From DATCDR01 sp036510575 (GTDB taxonomy: Bacteria > Actinomycetota > Acidimicrobiia > Acidimicrobiales > Bog-793), in NCBI GenBank assembly GCA_036510575.1, contig DATCDR010000113.1, positions 1-25,445 on the forward strand: a stretch of 25,445 bases of DNA, written 5' to 3'. This document shows positions 7,939-16,429 of this stretch, in pieces. The notes beneath the pieces are model-generated. The model was not told where the DNA came from and did no database searches. It saw only the letters and a list, made by a program, of their open reading frames with translations. How positions within the stretch are numbered: position 1 is the stretch's first letter; each line of letters opens with the position of its first letter. A program made the translations under genes and the position numbers.

Positions 7939-8676
7939 ATGGACGCAACCTTCACGAGCCCGTACATGTACTGGGTCGGTATGGACACCGACGGAGCGAG
8001 TGACACCCAGCTCGAGGAGTTCAACCGCTTCTACAACGACGTTCACATGCACGAGGTTGTGGCGATGAACCCTGGATTCGTAAGGGCACACCGCTACGAG
8101 CTCGCCAAGCCCGATCCCAGGGGCGACTTCGGCCCGCGCTGGCTCGCGGTCTACGAGATGGCCGACCAGCTGGCGGCAGCGACCTACAGCGCGCGAAACG
8201 ACGGGCCGCCCAAGGGTCGGCCGACCTACACCCCTGTGCCCGACGTCTGGCGCGAGAACGCGAAGACGCGATGGAGGATCATCTGGCACCAGATCGCCGA
8301 AGCAGGATCGCTAGCAGAGCCGCCGTATTCGCTCTTCCTCGTCGGCATCAATCCGCCGACCGGCGCGAGCGAGGCTGACCTCGACGAGTTCAACGAGTTC
8401 TACACGAACGTGCACGTCGGTGAGGTGATGGCCGCGTCGAACTACGGGCGCGGCACCCGTTGGGAGCAGTCGCGCGCATTTCTCCACCCCGATCCCGGCT
8501 GCCCGCGCTACCTCGCTAACTACGAGGCCGATGACATGACGGGCAAGGAGCTCGAGACCAACCCGCCGAGCGGCCCCCGGTCCCTCTCGGTCGGTCCGGT
8601 CGTCTGGCAGGAGCATTCGACGCCCTGGCGCCTCGTCTACAACCGCGTGCACTCCTACACACCCGGTGAGGAGTAG
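7939..8676 (+). CDS. Duplicated EthD-like (dimeric alpha-beta barrel) protein
   Basis: A 245-aa protein made of two related halves. The first half has EEFNRFYNDVHMHEV at 26-40 and ends with WRIIWHQI (112-119); the second has DEFNEFYTNVHVGEV at 149-163 and ends with WRLVYNRV (230-237). The shared FNxFYxxVHxxEV pattern with a conserved histidine (His36, His159) is the EthD-like/dimeric ferredoxin-like barrel signature, so the gene probably arose by duplication and folds as an internal pseudo-dimer. Such small barrels act as cofactor-free cyclases, isomerases, dehydratases or decarboxylases, or as accessory proteins of monooxygenases. Start ATG 7939 follows GGAAAGG with good spacing. It is the first gene of a co-directional set with an amidohydrolase 48 bases downstream. 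The reaction is unknown. Confidence 0.82.
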   Translation: MDATFTSPYMYWVGMDTDGASDTQLEEFNRFYNDVHMHEVVAMNPGFVRAHRYELAKPDPRGDFGPRWLAVYEMADQLAAATYSARNDGPPKGRPTYTPVPDVWRENAKTRWRIIWHQIAEAGSLAEPPYSLFLVGINPPTGASEADLDEFNEFYTNVHVGEVMAASNYGRGTRWEQSRAFLHPDPGCPRYLANYEADDMTGKELETNPPSGPRSLSVGPVVWQEHSTPWRLVYNRVHSYTPGEE

Positions 8677-8724
8677 CTCCGCGCGCCACGACGCCACCTA
8701 CCCCTTCGCGAAAGAGAGCAATCC

Positions 8725-9564
8725 GTGATCGTCGACACCCAGGTCCACCTATGGCGAGGCGATTCACCGGAGCACCCTTGGCCGAAGGATCGGCCGAACG
8801 AGCGCGTGCAGCGCGCCGAGCCCTGCCACGCCGAGGAGATTCTCGGACTGATGGACGACGCAGGGGTCGACCGGGCGATCATCGTCCCGCCGATCTGGGC
8901 GGGCGACAACAACAAGACCGCCATCGAGTGGAGCGAGCAGTACCCGAACCGCCTGGCGATCATGGGCCGCTTCGATCTATGGGACTCCGACAGGGAACGA
9001 CTCGAGCACTGGCTCGACCAACCCGGCATGCTCGGGATCCGCATGAGTTACCCCCGCGAGCATGGACCAGAGTGGCTACAAGACGTCAACGCCTTCGCCT
9101 GGTTCTGGTCCGCCGCGCAACGACTCGGCATACCGTTGATGCTGCTGGCGCAGGGCGCGAAGCCCGTCCAGGCGATCGCCGAGCGCTACCCCGACCTCCG
9201 ACTCATCGTCGACCACCTCGGGCTGCACATCATCGGAGCCGCGAACCCCGATCAGGACCCTTTCGAGGACTTCGACGATCTGCTCGCCCTCGGCCAGTAC
9301 CCGAACGTCTACGCCAAGATGTCATGCCTGCCGACCTACTCGCACACCCCGTATCCGCACCCGGATCTGACGGCCAACCTCGAGCGGGTGGTCGAGGAGT
9401 TCGGGCCAAAACGGTTGATGTGGGGCTCGGATGCAACCCGGCTACGCAACGCGACGTACGCGCAGTGCCTTGAGCACATCTCAACACTCCCCTTTCTCGA
9501 CGAGGACGCTAGGACGTGGATCCTCGGGAGAACCGCCGAGACCGTGCTCGGGTGGTGGACTTGA
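8725..9564 (+). CDS. COG3618-type amidohydrolase (TIM-barrel metal-dependent hydrolase)
   Basis: A 279-aa protein of the amidohydrolase-2 family (PF04909), which includes lactonases such as 2-pyrone-4,6-dicarboxylate hydrolase (LigI) and non-oxidative decarboxylases. Expected ligand positions: Asp4-Thr-Gln6-Val-His8 at the first strand, His164 in IVDHLG, and Asp236 in MWGSDATR. The first histidine of the usual HxH is a glutamine, as in a sub-branch of this family, so metal binding may be weak or absent, as described for LigI. GTG 8725 has AAAGAGAG upstream. It sits 48 bases after the EthD-like gene and about 100 bases before an alpha/beta hydrolase, consistent with an operon for opening or hydrolysing a cyclic intermediate. 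The substrate is unknown. Confidence 0.88.
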   Translation: MIVDTQVHLWRGDSPEHPWPKDRPNERVQRAEPCHAEEILGLMDDAGVDRAIIVPPIWAGDNNKTAIEWSEQYPNRLAIMGRFDLWDSDRERLEHWLDQPGMLGIRMSYPREHGPEWLQDVNAFAWFWSAAQRLGIPLMLLAQGAKPVQAIAERYPDLRLIVDHLGLHIIGAANPDQDPFEDFDDLLALGQYPNVYAKMSCLPTYSHTPYPHPDLTANLERVVEEFGPKRLMWGSDATRLRNATYAQCLEHISTLPFLDEDARTWILGRTAETVLGWWT

Positions 9565-9666
9565 GCAAGCTCGGTACGGCGCCGATCGTCGGGTCCATCT
9601 GCGACTTCCCTGCTGCCCTCGGGGCGATCACTACTCGATACGACTCCACTAACTGATAGGAACCCG

Positions 9667-10335
9667 ATGCCCTTTGCCCTCGTTCACGGAGCCTGGCACG
9701 GCGCCTGGTGTTTCGAACTGCTCGAGCAAGAGCTGCAACAGCGCGGCGAGTCGACGCTGTCGATGGACCTGCCGATCGACGACCCGGACCTTGGCGCGCC
9801 TGACTATGCGAAGGTCGTCGCCGACGCACTCGCGGACGTCAACGACGACATCATTCTTCTCGGTCACTCGATGGGCGGCCTTGTGATCCCGCTCGTTCCC
9901 GAGCTCCGGCCCATACAGCAGCTCATCTACCTCTCGGGCGCGATCCGCCCACCCGGGCAGATGATCGCGTCCAAGCTTGCTGGTGAGCCGCTCACCAGCA
10001 CCATTGACGAACAAGGCCGGCTCGTAGCAGACCACGACTCGGCGATCGAGCAGTTCTACCCCGACGTCGAGCCCTCGCTCGCCGAATGGGCAGTCTCGAT
10101 GCTGCGCCCGCAGAGCCCGAAAGTAATCCGCGAGCCCGGACCGGAGACGCCGTGGCCCGAACTGCCCGTCGCAGCCATCGTCGGCACCGAGGACATCTGG
10201 CAGCTCGACCAGTACCAGCAGACCTGCCGAGACCTGCTCGGCATCGAAGCCATTCTCATCCCTGGCGGCCACTCGCCCTTCCTCGCCCAGCCCGCCGAGC
10301 TTGCCGAGCTCTTGATCAAGATCGCGAAGTCCTGA
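9667..10335 (+). CDS. Alpha/beta hydrolase, methylesterase-like
   Basis: A 222-aa serine hydrolase. The oxyanion region HGAWHGAWCF (8-17), nucleophile Ser68 in LLGHSMGG, an acid in VGTEDIW, and His202 in PGGHSPF form a complete catalytic site. The short cap and the HGAWHGAW start resemble the EstC / plant methylesterase-hydroxynitrile lyase branch (small esters, cyanohydrins) rather than large lipases. There is no signal peptide, so it is cytoplasmic. ATG 9667 follows AGGAA. It is the third gene of the co-directional set and probably cleaves an ester or C-C bond made upstream; that role is inferred from context. Confidence 0.88.
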   Translation: MPFALVHGAWHGAWCFELLEQELQQRGESTLSMDLPIDDPDLGAPDYAKVVADALADVNDDIILLGHSMGGLVIPLVPELRPIQQLIYLSGAIRPPGQMIASKLAGEPLTSTIDEQGRLVADHDSAIEQFYPDVEPSLAEWAVSMLRPQSPKVIREPGPETPWPELPVAAIVGTEDIWQLDQYQQTCRDLLGIEAILIPGGHSPFLAQPAELAELLIKIAKS

Positions 10336-10430
10336 GCCATGGCGCCGCGGCGCTCACGAGTACCGTCGGTCGCGAAGCGGCAGGCGTCAACGGTGATGAC
10401 GAAAGAGGCAACAGAGCCGAAGGAGGCCCG

Positions 10431-10805
10431 ATGACCGACGAGGAACAGATCCGCCAGCTCATTGCACGCTTCGCACAACACCTCGACGACCGCGAATTTG
10501 AGTCCTGGTGGATGCTCTGGGTCGAAGATGGCTCGTTCAACGAGCGCGCGGGACGCGCGGCGATTCGGGACATGATCCTCGTCGGCGAGCTGAACACGAT
10601 CCCGGAGCTCGCTCGCAAGCACGCGATCGTAAACATCACGATCGCTGTCGCCGGCGACACGGCGACCTCAAATAGCGACTTGTGCATGTTCGACCGCATT
10701 GGCGCGGATGCGCCATGGACGCTGCGAGTCGGCCGCTACGAGGACAGGCTCGTGAAAGTCAACGGCGAGTGGCGCTTCCAGCATCGAGAACTGCACTTCG
10801 TGTGA
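10431..10805 (+). CDS. SnoaL/NTF2-like protein
   Basis: A 124-aa alpha+beta cone protein of the SnoaL-like group. The start (DEEQIRQLIARFAQHLDDREFESWWMLWVEDGSF), the middle (KHAIVNITI) and the end (GRYEDRLVKVNGEWRFQHRELHF) match the pattern of ring-hydroxylating dioxygenase small-subunit-like and polyketide-cyclase-like proteins. ATG 10431 has an excellent AAGGAGG binding site six bases upstream, which settles the start; the open frame from 10086 is only extension. It follows the alpha/beta hydrolase by 95 bases and ends 64 bases before the convergent transporter. It could be an isomerase, cyclase or dehydratase of the same pathway, or a subunit of an oxygenase that is not present here. Confidence 0.85.
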   Translation: MTDEEQIRQLIARFAQHLDDREFESWWMLWVEDGSFNERAGRAAIRDMILVGELNTIPELARKHAIVNITIAVAGDTATSNSDLCMFDRIGADAPWTLRVGRYEDRLVKVNGEWRFQHRELHFV

Positions 10806-10869
10806 GCCGACCTTTGAGCCCCCTTGCGACAACAGTCAGCACGACGATCTCGAGCCGCGAAGCGGAAAG

Positions 10870-12342
10870 TCACCACGATCCTCGGTGCTCGGGGATCCGC
10901 GCTATGACCGGGAGCGCGGCGATCAAAAGCACAGCGAACACGACGAACACCTTCGCCTGAACGGCACCCGGATTAGCGGCCTGGGCCAGAATGGCGGTCG
11001 TGATCGAGATCGAAGCGATCCCTCCGGCTTGTCGACCCGTCGAACGCAAGGCAGCCAGCGACGCGGACTGATCGGGGGCAAGCTGAAGTCCCGCGTTTCG
11101 GCTGGCAGGGGAGGAGAAACCGGCGCCGATGCCGACCAGACACGATGCGCTGGCGAGCCAAAGGTAGGCCGAAACTCCAGATGGACGGAACGCGAGCGCC
11201 ATCATTCCAACGGCGACCACTACGGAGCCGACGTACAGCGGCTGTCGGTAGCCAGTGCGGCGAAGCGCCATAGCGCCGAGGGTTGACATCACAATTGCGG
11301 CTATCGCCTCGGCCGTGAGAAGCGTTCCCGAGCCAAGAGCATTGATCCGGTACCTATTGACCGCATAGAGCGGGACAAGGGCCATGAGCCCGGTCACCGC
11401 CCCTCCGTACCAGACATTGATGACGTTGACGGCACCGAACCCACGTCCCGCGATCAGATGTGGAGCAATGAAGGGGTTGGGTACTCGTCGGATGTGGCGC
11501 GCGAATTGGCCAAGTCCGAGAACCGCGACGATTCCGGAGCTAATGAACAGTGGCGACCAGAGGCTTGTGCCTCCCTGACCGAGGTCACTAATGGCCAACA
11601 TCAAGGACAAGATCCCGACTCCGAGGTAGGCCATACCTCCTAAGTCGATCGGGCGGCGCGCCTGGGCGTGGCGCTCTGGATCTCGGGGAACGTACTTCAA
11701 GCACAGCACGATCAGCAGAACGCCGATCGGAACGTTCACGAAGAAGATGCCCCGCCAGGACCAGTAGGTCACAAAAATTCCACCGAAGATCGGGCCAATC
11801 ATCGAACCGATTGGGAAGATGCTGCCAAAAAGCCCGACCGCCTTGTCGCGAGAAGCGCCGAAATTTTCGACAACAATGCTGGTCGCCGATGGAGTGAAGC
11901 CGGCACCCCCCGCCGCTTGTACGGCACGTAGCGCAATGAGTTCGTAGACGTTGGTCGCTAGACCACAACACAGCGAGGCGGTAGCGAACACCACCACCGA
12001 GATGACGAAGAATCGCCTTCGCCCGTATCTCTCGCTTAGCTTGCCGGCGAGCGATAGTGCCAAGACCATGCCGACCGAATAGCCCGTGATGGTCCAGCTC
12101 GTCCAGTTGATCGACGCGTGCAGCCCCTTTTGGATAGCGTGCAGCGCGGTTGCAACGATCGTGCCGTCGAGCGAGCTCATTAACAAGGCCATCGCGACGA
12201 CCACAAAAATCGCGATCCGGCGGGTCGGCTCGGTCTCGTCCGCCGGCGTGCCAGAGCTCAGAGCGGGATCGGGCTCTGTTACGCCAGCGGGTTGCGGCGA
12301 GCCGGTGTTGCCTACTCTCCGGGCATCAGAATCGTCAGCCAC
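10870..12342 (-). CDS. MFS drug/efflux transporter, DHA2 (EmrB/QacA) family
   Basis: A 490-aa inner-membrane proton-coupled exporter. After a hydrophilic N-terminal tail of about 40 residues there are about 14 hydrophobic segments, the number typical of DHA2. Motif D1 LDGTIVATAL lies at 58-67, motif A GKLSERYGRRR at 100-110 and the antiporter motif C region GPIFGG at 183-188. The C-terminal end (VIARIPEHRGSW) is short and cytosolic. GTG 12342 has AGGTAGG about ten bases upstream. It is divergent from the FUSC membrane protein and convergent with the catabolic operon. The substrate is probably an amphipathic organic compound; no regulator is encoded beside it. Confidence 0.92.
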   Translation of the reverse strand: MADDSDARRVGNTGSPQPAGVTEPDPALSSGTPADETEPTRRIAIFVVVAMALLMSSLDGTIVATALHAIQKGLHASINWTSWTITGYSVGMVLALSLAGKLSERYGRRRFFVISVVVFATASLCCGLATNVYELIALRAVQAAGGAGFTPSATSIVVENFGASRDKAVGLFGSIFPIGSMIGPIFGGIFVTYWSWRGIFFVNVPIGVLLIVLCLKYVPRDPERHAQARRPIDLGGMAYLGVGILSLMLAISDLGQGGTSLWSPLFISSGIVAVLGLGQFARHIRRVPNPFIAPHLIAGRGFGAVNVINVWYGGAVTGLMALVPLYAVNRYRINALGSGTLLTAEAIAAIVMSTLGAMALRRTGYRQPLYVGSVVVAVGMMALAFRPSGVSAYLWLASASCLVGIGAGFSSPASRNAGLQLAPDQSASLAALRSTGRQAGGIASISITTAILAQAANPGAVQAKVFVVFAVLLIAALPVIARIPEHRGSW

Positions 12343-12727
12343 GGTCGTCGAACCTACCTGTCACAGACGCAACGAGCACATTGTCGATTGCTCGGCGCAG
12401 CCTGAACGAGCGGCGCGCTCCTGGCGGCTCCAACGGCGTACGCCGCGTTCACTTGCTAGCTACCCATGACAACGGCCAAAACCGCGGACTACGTGAGAAA
12501 GGATCCGAACGTTCAGATACCCTGCCGAGCCGGGAGACTCCGACGACCGACGCGGCTGGAGCCCAGTCCGGGCGTTCTTTGTGACGCAGGTGCGGGCAAA
12601 CAGTCGCTCGAGGGCGAACAGTCTCCATCCGCAATGTCGGCAGCGTCACGGCTCGATCCACGTCCGGTCACCGATAGGTTTACAAGCTGCCCGGGTCGAC
12701 GAGACGAACACGAGGTGGCCGCGAGCG
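12343..12727. other. 385-bp divergent promoter region of the two membrane proteins
   Basis: No gene of its own: the open frame upstream of the FUSC start (from 12581) has random-looking composition. A perfect 12-bp palindrome CGGCGTACGCCG sits at 12434-12445 and the 8-bp GAACGTTC lies further downstream near 12509; either might bind a regulator, but such sites also arise by chance. Confidence 0.4.
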
Positions 12728-15010
12728 ATGGCGTTGTTGCAGTGGGTGAGCGAGCACGACCGGGGCTACGCCGCACTTCGCCGCGCGTGCAGGACGGCGA
12801 TCGTCATGCCATCGATGTTTGCGATTGGCGACAAGGTCATCGGCAACGCGGTAATCGCCACCTTCGCCGCCTTTGGATCGTTCGCCCTCCTTTTACTTGT
12901 GGACTTCACGGGCACGATGCGCGATCGCCTGCGAGCACAAACGGCGTTGGCGGCAGTCGGCGGCGTTCTCGTCTGCCTGGGGACGCTGGCCGAACGCGCC
13001 ACGTGGCTTTCGACGGCCGCGATGGCAGCAGTGGCATTTCTCGTGCTCTTCGCAGCGGTGGTGAGCTCGGTGATCGCGGGAGCTACGACGTCGATGTTGC
13101 TCGCTTTCATCCTCCCGGTCACCTTCGCAGGACCGATCTCGTCGATCCCAGCGCGCCTTGCAGGGTGGGGTATGGCCTCGGCGGCCTCGCTCGTCGCCAT
13201 AGCGCTGCTCTGGCCTGCTCCGACGCGTGACCCGCTGCGCGCGAGTGCGACTGCCGCGTGCCGGGCGCTTGCGGAGCGCCTTCGCGCAGACGTCGCGTTC
13301 CTCGTCGACGGACCCGAACACCTCTCGGTGGCCGAACACAACGACGTCATCGAGAAAAGCAATGCCGCCGTCGTTTCGTTGAATCAGACCTTCCTCGCCA
13401 CGCCGTATCGACCGACCGGGCTTGGAACTGCGGCTCGAAGCGTTGTCCGCCTCGTAGACGAATTGAAGTGGCTCCATGCGATCGTCGGGTTGATACCACC
13501 TCGGCCCACGGGCGCCAGCGCTAATCCCATCGCTTGCCCGGTCCGCTTGGCGGCAGCCGTCGTCCTCGAACGATGCGCAGATGTACTCGATGCTCCAACC
13601 CGAGGATCGAAAAAGCTGGATGACGCTCTCGAGGATCTGCACAGTGTGCTCTACGACATGGAGGTTCGTGCCACCGCCGAGCTTCCGATCGGAGAGTTCG
13701 TGGAGTTCTCTGAAGCATCCGACCACGATCAGCGCGTCGAGGACTTCATCACCGCGCTCGATCCGAGTTTCCGCGCCCAGGAACTGACCTTTGCTACCTC
13801 CCAAGTAGGCGCAAATGTCGCGCTCGCGTCTGCGGCTGAGTGTCGGAGCTGGATAGACCGGCTTCTCGGCCGCCAACCGCAAGGGCTATCTCGTACCTTG
13901 ACCGCTGCCCATGAGCGTGCGGCGTCGCACTTTGAGCGCCACTCGGTCTCACTCCACAACAGCCTGCGGGGCGCTATCGCTCTCGCCGGAGCCGTCTTGG
14001 TCGCGAGGTTCACTGGTGTCGAGCATTCGTTCTGGGTCGCGCTCGGCACACTCTCGGTCCTCAGGTCGAACGCGCTGAACACCGGCGAGAACATCGTCAG
14101 GGGAATCCTCGGGACAGTTGCCGGCTTCGTGATCGGTGGCGCACTGCTCGAAGCGATCGGGACCGACACCACGCTGCTGTGGTTCTTGCTGCCCGTCGCG
14201 ATTCTGATTGCCGGATTCGCGCCAGCGGCGGTTTCCTTCGCTGCAGGCCAGGCGGCATTCACCGTCACGCTGGTGATCCTTTACAACATCATCGAACCGG
14301 CGGGATGGCGCATCGGACTACTTCGGATCGAAGACATAGCGCTCGGTTGCGCGATCAGCCTCGGCGTCGGCCTGCTCTTTTGGCCGCGAGGCGCGGTCGC
14401 TGCGCTCCGCACGGCGTTGTCGACGTCCTACCAGGAGAGCGCGCACTATCTCGCCAGCGCCGTTGAATTCGGAATGGGCCGCTGCGATATCGGCTCGCCT
14501 CGGCGCGGGGCCCCGACAACTGAGGCCGTGCGCGCTGCGTCGGCGTCACGGCGGCTAGACGATACCTTCCGCAGTTATCTCGCCGAACGTGGCTCCAAGC
14601 CGACACCACTCGCCGAGGTGACCCGACTCATCGCCGGACCAACCGCGCTTCGACTCGCCGGTGACGCTGTGCTCGACCTGTGGCAGCGAGATCACGCCGA
14701 TGAGGGAGACCGAGCGGGCGCGCGTCGCGAGATCGTGACTAACGCAGAGCGGATCGCCGAATGGTACGACGCGTTCGCCGCCAGTCTCGCTCAGCACGGC
14801 GCGGTGCCGACTCCGCTCATCCGCGACCTTGCGGCCGACACCAGGATGCTCGAGGCAGTAGGCCACGATCTCCGGGGAGAGGACGGCAGAGCCACCTCGA
14901 CGGCCGTGAGAATGATCTGGACGAGCGACCACCTCGATGCGGCTCGCCGCTTGCAAGGCATCATCGTCGATCCGGCAGTAACTGCTGCCAGCGTCCCCTC
15001 GGGGGTATGA
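12728..15010 (+). CDS. FUSC-family membrane protein (aromatic acid exporter-like)
   Basis: A 760-aa inner-membrane protein with the two-block architecture of the FUSC family (fusaric acid resistance; relatives YccS/YhfK and AaeB). A first cluster of about six transmembrane helices spans roughly residues 20-180 and a second about 411-550 (SLRGAIALAGAVLVARFTG through LLFWPRG); each is followed by a cytosolic helical region, about 180-400 and 560-760. The motif FWVALGTLSVLRSNALNTG in the second block is typical. ATG 12728 is chosen from the family-like start MALLQWVSEHDRGYAALRRA and GAGGTGG upstream; the longer frame to 12581 is unconvincing. Family members are linked to export of aromatic carboxylic acids. 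The gene is divergent from the DHA2 exporter, suggesting an efflux pair. Confidence 0.88.
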   Translation: MALLQWVSEHDRGYAALRRACRTAIVMPSMFAIGDKVIGNAVIATFAAFGSFALLLLVDFTGTMRDRLRAQTALAAVGGVLVCLGTLAERATWLSTAAMAAVAFLVLFAAVVSSVIAGATTSMLLAFILPVTFAGPISSIPARLAGWGMASAASLVAIALLWPAPTRDPLRASATAACRALAERLRADVAFLVDGPEHLSVAEHNDVIEKSNAAVVSLNQTFLATPYRPTGLGTAARSVVRLVDELKWLHAIVGLIPPRPTGASANPIACPVRLAAAVVLERCADVLDAPTRGSKKLDDALEDLHSVLYDMEVRATAELPIGEFVEFSEASDHDQRVEDFITALDPSFRAQELTFATSQVGANVALASAAECRSWIDRLLGRQPQGLSRTLTAAHERAASHFERHSVSLHNSLRGAIALAGAVLVARFTGVEHSFWVALGTLSVLRSNALNTGENIVRGILGTVAGFVIGGALLEAIGTDTTLLWFLLPVAILIAGFAPAAVSFAAGQAAFTVTLVILYNIIEPAGWRIGLLRIEDIALGCAISLGVGLLFWPRGAVAALRTALSTSYQESAHYLASAVEFGMGRCDIGSPRRGAPTTEAVRAASASRRLDDTFRSYLAERGSKPTPLAEVTRLIAGPTALRLAGDAVLDLWQRDHADEGDRAGARREIVTNAERIAEWYDAFAASLAQHGAVPTPLIRDLAADTRMLEAVGHDLRGEDGRATSTAVRMIWTSDHLDAARRLQGIIVDPAVTAASVPSGV

Positions 15011-15102
15011 CAGCTTCGTACCTCGAGATGGCGCAGAAGACGCGGTCGTCCGACAGGGTGTTTACCAAGAAGATGCGAACCCGCCTCCGCCGCGTCGCCT
15101 AA
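15007..15102 (+). CDS. Possible coupled 31-aa microprotein
   Basis: An ATG at 15007 overlaps the FUSC stop in an ATGA arrangement, typical of translational coupling, and opens a 31-codon frame ending at TAA 15100-15102. The peptide is strongly basic at its C-terminus (KKMRTRLRRVA). A CGGGGGT run lies just before it. No family is recognised and it may be chance. Confidence 0.2.
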   Translation: MTASYLEMAQKTRSSDRVFTKKMRTRLRRVA

Positions 15103-15450
15103 TCCCTATTCGCCAACACCCTCACGGGCTCAAGATGGCGTAAGCAAGCTTCAAGCGCTAGGCAGATCTTGACCGACGACTGTTTCCGAGACCGAGAATC
15201 CAACGACCTCCGTTTGGTCTTCCTTCGGCGAGCATGCCTCACGGACTCTGGGATAACTTCTGCTGGGTTACCCCTTCGGAGCTGATGATCAGCCGCATGC
15301 GTCCGGTTCTCCGCGAGGGTTGATCGGAGAGATCGGCTACGGGGCGGCTTACGAACTTGGTTACCTGGACCGAGGCGACTCGAGACCAGACGACCACGTG
15401 GCCAAGAGCATGTCGCACGACTATGGATTCGTAGGGACGGAGGAGAGACT
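15011..15450. other. 440-bp intergenic region
   Basis: Apart from the possible microprotein at its left edge, I see no gene here. Minus frames across 15099-15628 lack start signals and family-like composition. The region presumably carries the promoter of the following aldo/keto reductase; no clear -35/-10 pair stands out. Confidence 0.4.
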
Positions 15451-16401
15451 TTGGAAAAGCGCAGGATTGGCTCACTCGAGGTAACCGTGGTGGGCATCGG
15501 TTGCGACAATTTCGGAGGTCGAATCGATGAAGCGCGGACTCATGAAGTAGTTCACGCCGCCCTGGACGCAGGCGTGAACTTCTTTGACACCGCCGATGAC
15601 TACCCGGTGATACCTCCTGGGCTCTCAACGAAGAGCGAGGAGTTCATGGGAAGGGCATTAAAGGGTCACCGCGAGGAGATCATCCTCGCCACGAAATTTG
15701 GCCTGCCCTACGACGACGAGCACCTCGGCGGCGGTAGGCCTGAATACATCCGCCGGAGCATCGAGGAAAGTCTCCGTCGGTTGGACACGGACTACGTCGA
15801 CCTCTACCAGTTCCATCAGCCCGATCCCGAGACGCCGATTGCCGACACACTCGGGGCACTTGCGGAGCTCGTCGACGATGGCAAGGTAATCGAGATCGGG
15901 TGCTCGAACTTCACGGTAGAGCAGATGCGCGAGGCGAGCAGCGTCGTAAAGGAGGGAAAGGCGCGATTCGTCAGCGTCCAGAATCAGTACAGCCTGTTAT
16001 ACCGCGAGGCTGAGTTAGAGGTGCTGCCCGAATGCGAAGCGACTGGGCTCGCGTTCTTGCCGTTCTTTCCGCTCTTCAACGGGCTGCTAGCTGGTGGCTA
16101 TCGGAGAGGCGCGCCGTGGCCCGAGGATTCACGCTTTCTAGACGCCTCCGACGAACGCAAGGCGAGCGTCTTTTCCGAGCACAATCTCGACATCATTGAG
16201 TCACTCGCCACCTACGCGGAGGCCCGAGGTCACACCCTGTTGGACCTGACATTCGCCCGATTGCTCGCAAACCCTTCTCTTGCCTCTGTCATCGCGGGAG
16301 CGGTAACGGCCGAGCAGGTGCATTCCAACGCGGCGACAGCTTCGTGGAAACTCTCGGCTACCGAGATCGCCGAGATCGACGCGCTAGCTCCGATTTCGTA
16401 G
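15451..16401 (+). CDS. Aldo/keto reductase (YajO/general stress protein 69-like)
   Basis: A 316-aa TIM-barrel oxidoreductase of the larger bacterial AKR group. The tetrad is Asp46 (FFDTADDY), Tyr51, Lys82 (ATKFG) and His122 (YQFHQPDP). The IEIGCSNF and SVQNQYSLLYRE segments are normal. Tyr51 is followed by PVIPPGLSTKSEEF rather than the more common YGxGxSE, a small insertion in the first catalytic loop. TTG 15451 has a strong GGAGGAGAG upstream, so the rare start is supported. A SnoaL-like gene follows 28 bases later in the same direction. The physiological substrate is unknown. Confidence 0.9.
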   Translation: MEKRRIGSLEVTVVGIGCDNFGGRIDEARTHEVVHAALDAGVNFFDTADDYPVIPPGLSTKSEEFMGRALKGHREEIILATKFGLPYDDEHLGGGRPEYIRRSIEESLRRLDTDYVDLYQFHQPDPETPIADTLGALAELVDDGKVIEIGCSNFTVEQMREASSVVKEGKARFVSVQNQYSLLYREAELEVLPECEATGLAFLPFFPLFNGLLAGGYRRGAPWPEDSRFLDASDERKASVFSEHNLDIIESLATYAEARGHTLLDLTFARLLANPSLASVIAGAVTAEQVHSNAATASWKLSATEIAEIDALAPIS

Positions 16402-16429
16402 TGTCTTGGTCGAGAAGAGGGAGACGATC

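Noticed and set aside
12382..12410. A second TGTCGA in the MFS/FUSC gap as another ECF42 promoter
   Set aside because: No CGA/CGT element at the required 16-18 base spacing; the nearest is 19 bases away.
7717..12445. Twelve-bp palindromes (TTGCCCGGGCAA, CGGCGTACGCCG) as firm operators
   Set aside because: About six perfect 12-bp palindromes are expected by chance in the window; kept only as low-confidence candidates.
12466..13882. Frames of 254 aa (plus) and 329 aa (minus) over the start of the FUSC gene
   Set aside because: Arg-rich, low-hydrophobicity shadows of the FUSC reading frame, which has clear membrane helices.
15099..15628. Minus-strand frames over the 15.0-15.45 kb gap
   Set aside because: Arg/Ser-rich, no start signal, overlap the start of a clear aldo/keto reductase gene.
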